From contig JAKALH010000108.1 in the NCBI GenBank assembly GCA_021813225.1, positions 1 to 8,219 on the forward strand: a stretch of DNA of 8,219 nucleotides, written 5' to 3'. Below, in pieces: positions 6,616-8,219 of this stretch. Position 1 is the stretch's first letter. The number at the start of each line of letters is the position of its first letter. Both the position numbers and the translations under genes were made by a program. The notes under the pieces are model-generated. The model was not told the DNA's origin. It did no database searches and saw only the letters and a program-made list of their open reading frames with translations. Origin of the DNA: Chloroflexota bacterium (GTDB taxonomy: Bacteria; Chloroflexota; Anaerolineae; J036; Brachytrichaceae).

Positions 6616-6673
6616 GGTTCCCCGCCTGCGCGGGGAATGACGGGCATCGTGTCATGCCCGCGCAGGCGCATCC
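6616..6673. repeat. REP-like palindromic element between convergent genes
   Basis: TTCCCCGC (6618-6625) and GCGGGGAA (6630-6637) form a perfect eight-base stem around a CTGC loop. A second, imperfect copy in inverted orientation follows: GTCATGCCCGCGCAGGCG starts at 6651, and its reverse complement shares the CCTGCGCGGG core and the ATGAC end with the first copy. The motif resembles the widespread intergenic palindromes reading roughly TTCCCGCCTGCGCGGGAATGAC. It sits 18 bases after the stop of the membrane sensor gene and before the end of the opposing gene, a typical place for such elements. It could help stop transcription or protect 3' ends, but no T-run is present. Confidence 0.65.
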
Positions 6674-6707
6674 AGCGCCACCAAGCTGTCGGGTTGGTTG
6701 CTGCGGC

Positions 6708-7178
6708 TCAGCGGGCCAGCATGACGAAAAAGCTGTATACCAGCGCGACGGTCAGCCCGAAGATGATGTGAGACATCAACCCGGCGAAGAAACCCATATT
6801 GCCGTCCAGCTTGAGCAGGTAGCGGCCGGGGTCTTTGACGGTGCCCGCGCGGATGCCGGCGTGGAATCCGGCGAACAGGCCGAACAGCAGTCCCGCAATC
6901 AGCCAGTGCACGATGCCGAACAGCAGCCCGATCGTCACATCCGGCACGCCGATGCCGACGGCCCAGATGGCGGCGTAGATGAACGCGAAGACGATCCCGA
7001 TCAGCAGGTGCAGCATCCAGCCCTGGCCGCGATTGCCGCGCGGGTCCAGCAGTGTGCCCAGCAGCCCCACCAAGTCGACTTCCGGCATGCCCATGCGGGG
7101 AGTCCCGGCCAGCGCCAGGCTCATGACCAGTGTGCCGATAACGCCGGCTGCGATCGCTCCAGTGACATTAACGCTCAT
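6708..7178 (-). CDS. Four-helix membrane protein, DUF6789/YagU-like
   Basis: A 156-residue, very hydrophobic protein with helices at about 5-25, 55-76, 83-104 and 128-153. The spacing of a first helix, a methionine- and proline-containing loop (TPRMGMPEVD), then WMLHLLIGIVFAFIYA and GIVHWLIAG recalls uncharacterised DUF6789 or YagU-type (DUF1440) inner-membrane proteins; this is from memory and not certain. Histidines 57, 91 and 137 each lie at or inside a helix, and the segments after 57 and 137 look like copies of each other. No function is assigned. The start is well supported: AAGGAG on the minus strand (the plus positions 7184-7189 give its core) is five bases before the ATG at 7178. The gene is convergent with the sensor gene and divergent from the ThuA-like gene. 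Confidence 0.85.
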   Translation of the reverse strand: MSVNVTGAIAAGVIGTLVMSLALAGTPRMGMPEVDLVGLLGTLLDPRGNRGQGWMLHLLIGIVFAFIYAAIWAVGIGVPDVTIGLLFGIVHWLIAGLLFGLFAGFHAGIRAGTVKDPGRYLLKLDGNMGFFAGLMSHIIFGLTVALVYSFFVMLAR

Positions 7179-7322
7179 GCGCGCTCCTTCGACATATAAC
7201 CAGCCATTCCAGCTATACCGCTCGATAGTACCAGCAAACCGTCAACTGAAGGAATCACTGGATAAGCGTATTCCGGCGCAGGGCGCGCCGCCTGAACCGC
7301 CCGCCGCGCCATTCGCCATCGT

Positions 7323-7331
7323 TGCTACAAT
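7323..7331 (+). promoter_or_regulatory. Possible extended -10 element before the ThuA-like gene
   Basis: TGCTACAAT combines a TG dinucleotide with a -10-like TACAAT (7326-7331; five of six bases match TATAAT). No -35 box is seen 16-18 bases upstream, which an extended -10 promoter can do without. The implied transcript start is about 90 bases before the ATG at 7427. The surrounding gene-free stretch, 7179-7426, shows nothing else that can be named. Confidence 0.33.
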
Positions 7332-7426
7332 CAGCGGGGAGTCACATGCAGGGCGATACAACCATCATATCTGGCGGGACGGACGCAGGCCGCCCGGCAT
7401 GACTTTGCACCCCACAGGAGTACATC

Positions 7427-8104
7427 ATGAAAAAAGCGTTAATCGTATTCGGCGGCTGGGACGGCCACGAGCCGGTGCAGGTGTCGCAACTGTGCGAAGC
7501 CGCGCTCAAGCGCAATGACTTCGAGGTCGAGATGTCCGATACGCTCGATGCGTTTCTGGACGGCGAGAAGCTCAAGAAGCTCGATCTGATCGTGCCGGTG
7601 TGGACAATGGGCAGCATCAAACGCGAGCAGTTGAACCCGCTGCTGGAAGCGGTGCGCAGCGGCGTGGGCATCGCCGGCTGCCACGGCGGCATGGGCGACG
7701 CCTTCCGCCAGGAGACGGAATGGCAGTTCATGACCGGCGGTCAGTGGGTGGCGCACCCCGGCAACGACGGCCGGCTGTACACCGTCAACATCATCGACCA
7801 GAATCCCATCACCGCCGGCCTGCAGGACTTCGAAGTGCGCAGCGAGAAGTACTACATGCACGTCGACCCGGCCATCCGCGTGATGGCGACCACCGCCTTC
7901 GAAGATTACGGCGACGCGCTGATGCCGGTGACCTGGACGAAGACCTATGGCAAGGGGCGCGTGTTCTATACCTCGCTGGGGCACCACGCCGACATCATCG
8001 CCATGCCGCAGAGCATGCAGATGATGGAGCGCGGCATGTTGTGGGCGGCCGGCCGGTGGCAGACCGAGATGGGCCTGCCGTTCCGCAAAGTTCACTGCTC
8101 ATGA
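7427..8104 (+). CDS. ThuA-like domain protein
   Basis: A 225-residue single-domain protein of the ThuA (trehalose utilisation) family, which has a class I glutamine-amidotransferase-like fold. Family features seen in order: the first strand and loop ALIVFGGWDGHEP (residues 4-16), the turn GIAGCHGGMGDAFR (81-94), MTGGQWVAHPG (102-112), KYYMHVDP (141-148), and MPVTWTKTYGKGRVFYTSLG (166-185), ending in HH at 186-187. These proteins often sit with sugar-oxidoreductase genes and are thought to act in carbohydrate catabolism, but the biochemical reaction of most members is not established; no sugar gene is visible here. AGGAG lies seven bases before the ATG, giving a firm start. No signal peptide is seen, so it should be cytosolic. 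It is convergent with the truncated gene at the right edge. Confidence 0.92.
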   Translation: MKKALIVFGGWDGHEPVQVSQLCEAALKRNDFEVEMSDTLDAFLDGEKLKKLDLIVPVWTMGSIKREQLNPLLEAVRSGVGIAGCHGGMGDAFRQETEWQFMTGGQWVAHPGNDGRLYTVNIIDQNPITAGLQDFEVRSEKYYMHVDPAIRVMATTAFEDYGDALMPVTWTKTYGKGRVFYTSLGHHADIIAMPQSMQMMERGMLWAAGRWQTEMGLPFRKVHCS

Positions 8105-8141
8105 TGCGCGGGCACCGGCCCAGTGTGGCATTCGAACCCGC

Positions 8142-8219
8142 TCAGGATTTGCGGTTTACGACCAGCATATAGGCGCTGGTGATCGTGCCGTCGGGCGAAG
8201 TGACGCGGATATCGAAACG
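8142..8219 (-). CDS. C-terminal end of a gene, cadherin-like beta-sandwich
   Basis: Only the last 25 codons and the TGA (8144-8142) lie in the window; the rest is beyond the right edge. The peptide reads FDIRVTSPDGTITSAYMLVV followed by NRKS. The pattern of a strand, a DG turn, a T-rich strand and a final Y-x-hydrophobic-V-x-R strand is typical for the end of cadherin-like or other Ig-type beta-sandwich domains (PF12733-like), usually found in secreted or surface proteins of bacteria. Codon use is consistent with coding sequence. The gene converges on the ThuA-like gene with 37 bases between the two stops. The family of the whole protein is unknown. Confidence 0.7.
   Translation of the reverse strand, partial: RFDIRVTSPDGTITSAYMLVVNRKS

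Noticed and set aside
6616..6640. Perfect hairpin after the sensor gene as an intrinsic terminator
   Set aside because: No run of T follows on either strand, so it is better described as a REP-like palindrome, though a role at the 3' end is possible.
6609..7199. A 196-codon plus-strand open frame over the DUF6789-like gene
   Set aside because: Its product is rich in Gln, Asp, His and Ala without motifs, while the minus-strand reading gives a four-helix protein with a strong ribosome binding site.

Overview
The window reads as GC-rich bacterial DNA, most likely from a member of the Chloroflexota (Anaerolineae-like), probably from a metagenome. This is inferred from three things: the style of the C-terminal beta-sandwich in the gene at 3152-3907, the YRKQR-type C-terminal module of the membrane protein at 4531-6597, and the extended loop in the glutamyl-tRNA synthetase. 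No rRNA or tRNA gene is present to confirm the lineage.

Layout. The left edge holds a possible truncated minus-strand membrane protein (1-98), divergent from ndk (229-678, nucleoside diphosphate kinase). A sigma70-like promoter candidate lies between ndk and gltX (783-2300, glutamyl-tRNA synthetase). From gltX onward five plus-strand genes are tightly packed: gltX, a trimeric-type purine nucleoside phosphorylase (2316-3161), a two-helix membrane protein with an external Ig-like domain (3152-3907, overlapping the previous gene by 10 bases), a GNAT acetyltransferase (3943-4479), and a large membrane sensor with a GAF-like domain and a C-terminal helix-turn-helix-like module but no kinase (4531-6597). 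A REP-like palindrome follows, between convergent genes. Then come a minus-strand four-helix membrane protein (6708-7178), a divergent ThuA-like gene (7427-8104), and the 3' end of a minus-strand gene whose product ends in a cadherin-like beta-sandwich strand pair (8142-8219).

How they may work together. ndk, gltX and punA are housekeeping genes for nucleotide balance, tRNA charging and purine salvage. The three genes after punA are less ordinary: an externally exposed sandwich domain, an acetyltransferase, and a membrane sensor that may act directly on transcription. They could be co-transcribed with the housekeeping genes; a functional link between them is inference only. The 6708-8219 part consists of independently oriented genes.

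No gene-free stretch exceeds 300 bases. The longest is 7179-7426 (248 bases), which carries the start signals of two divergent genes and one possible extended -10 element. No tRNA, CRISPR array, riboswitch, insertion sequence or phage gene was seen. The window does not contain a clear defence or mobile system; the most novel item is the kinase-less membrane sensor.
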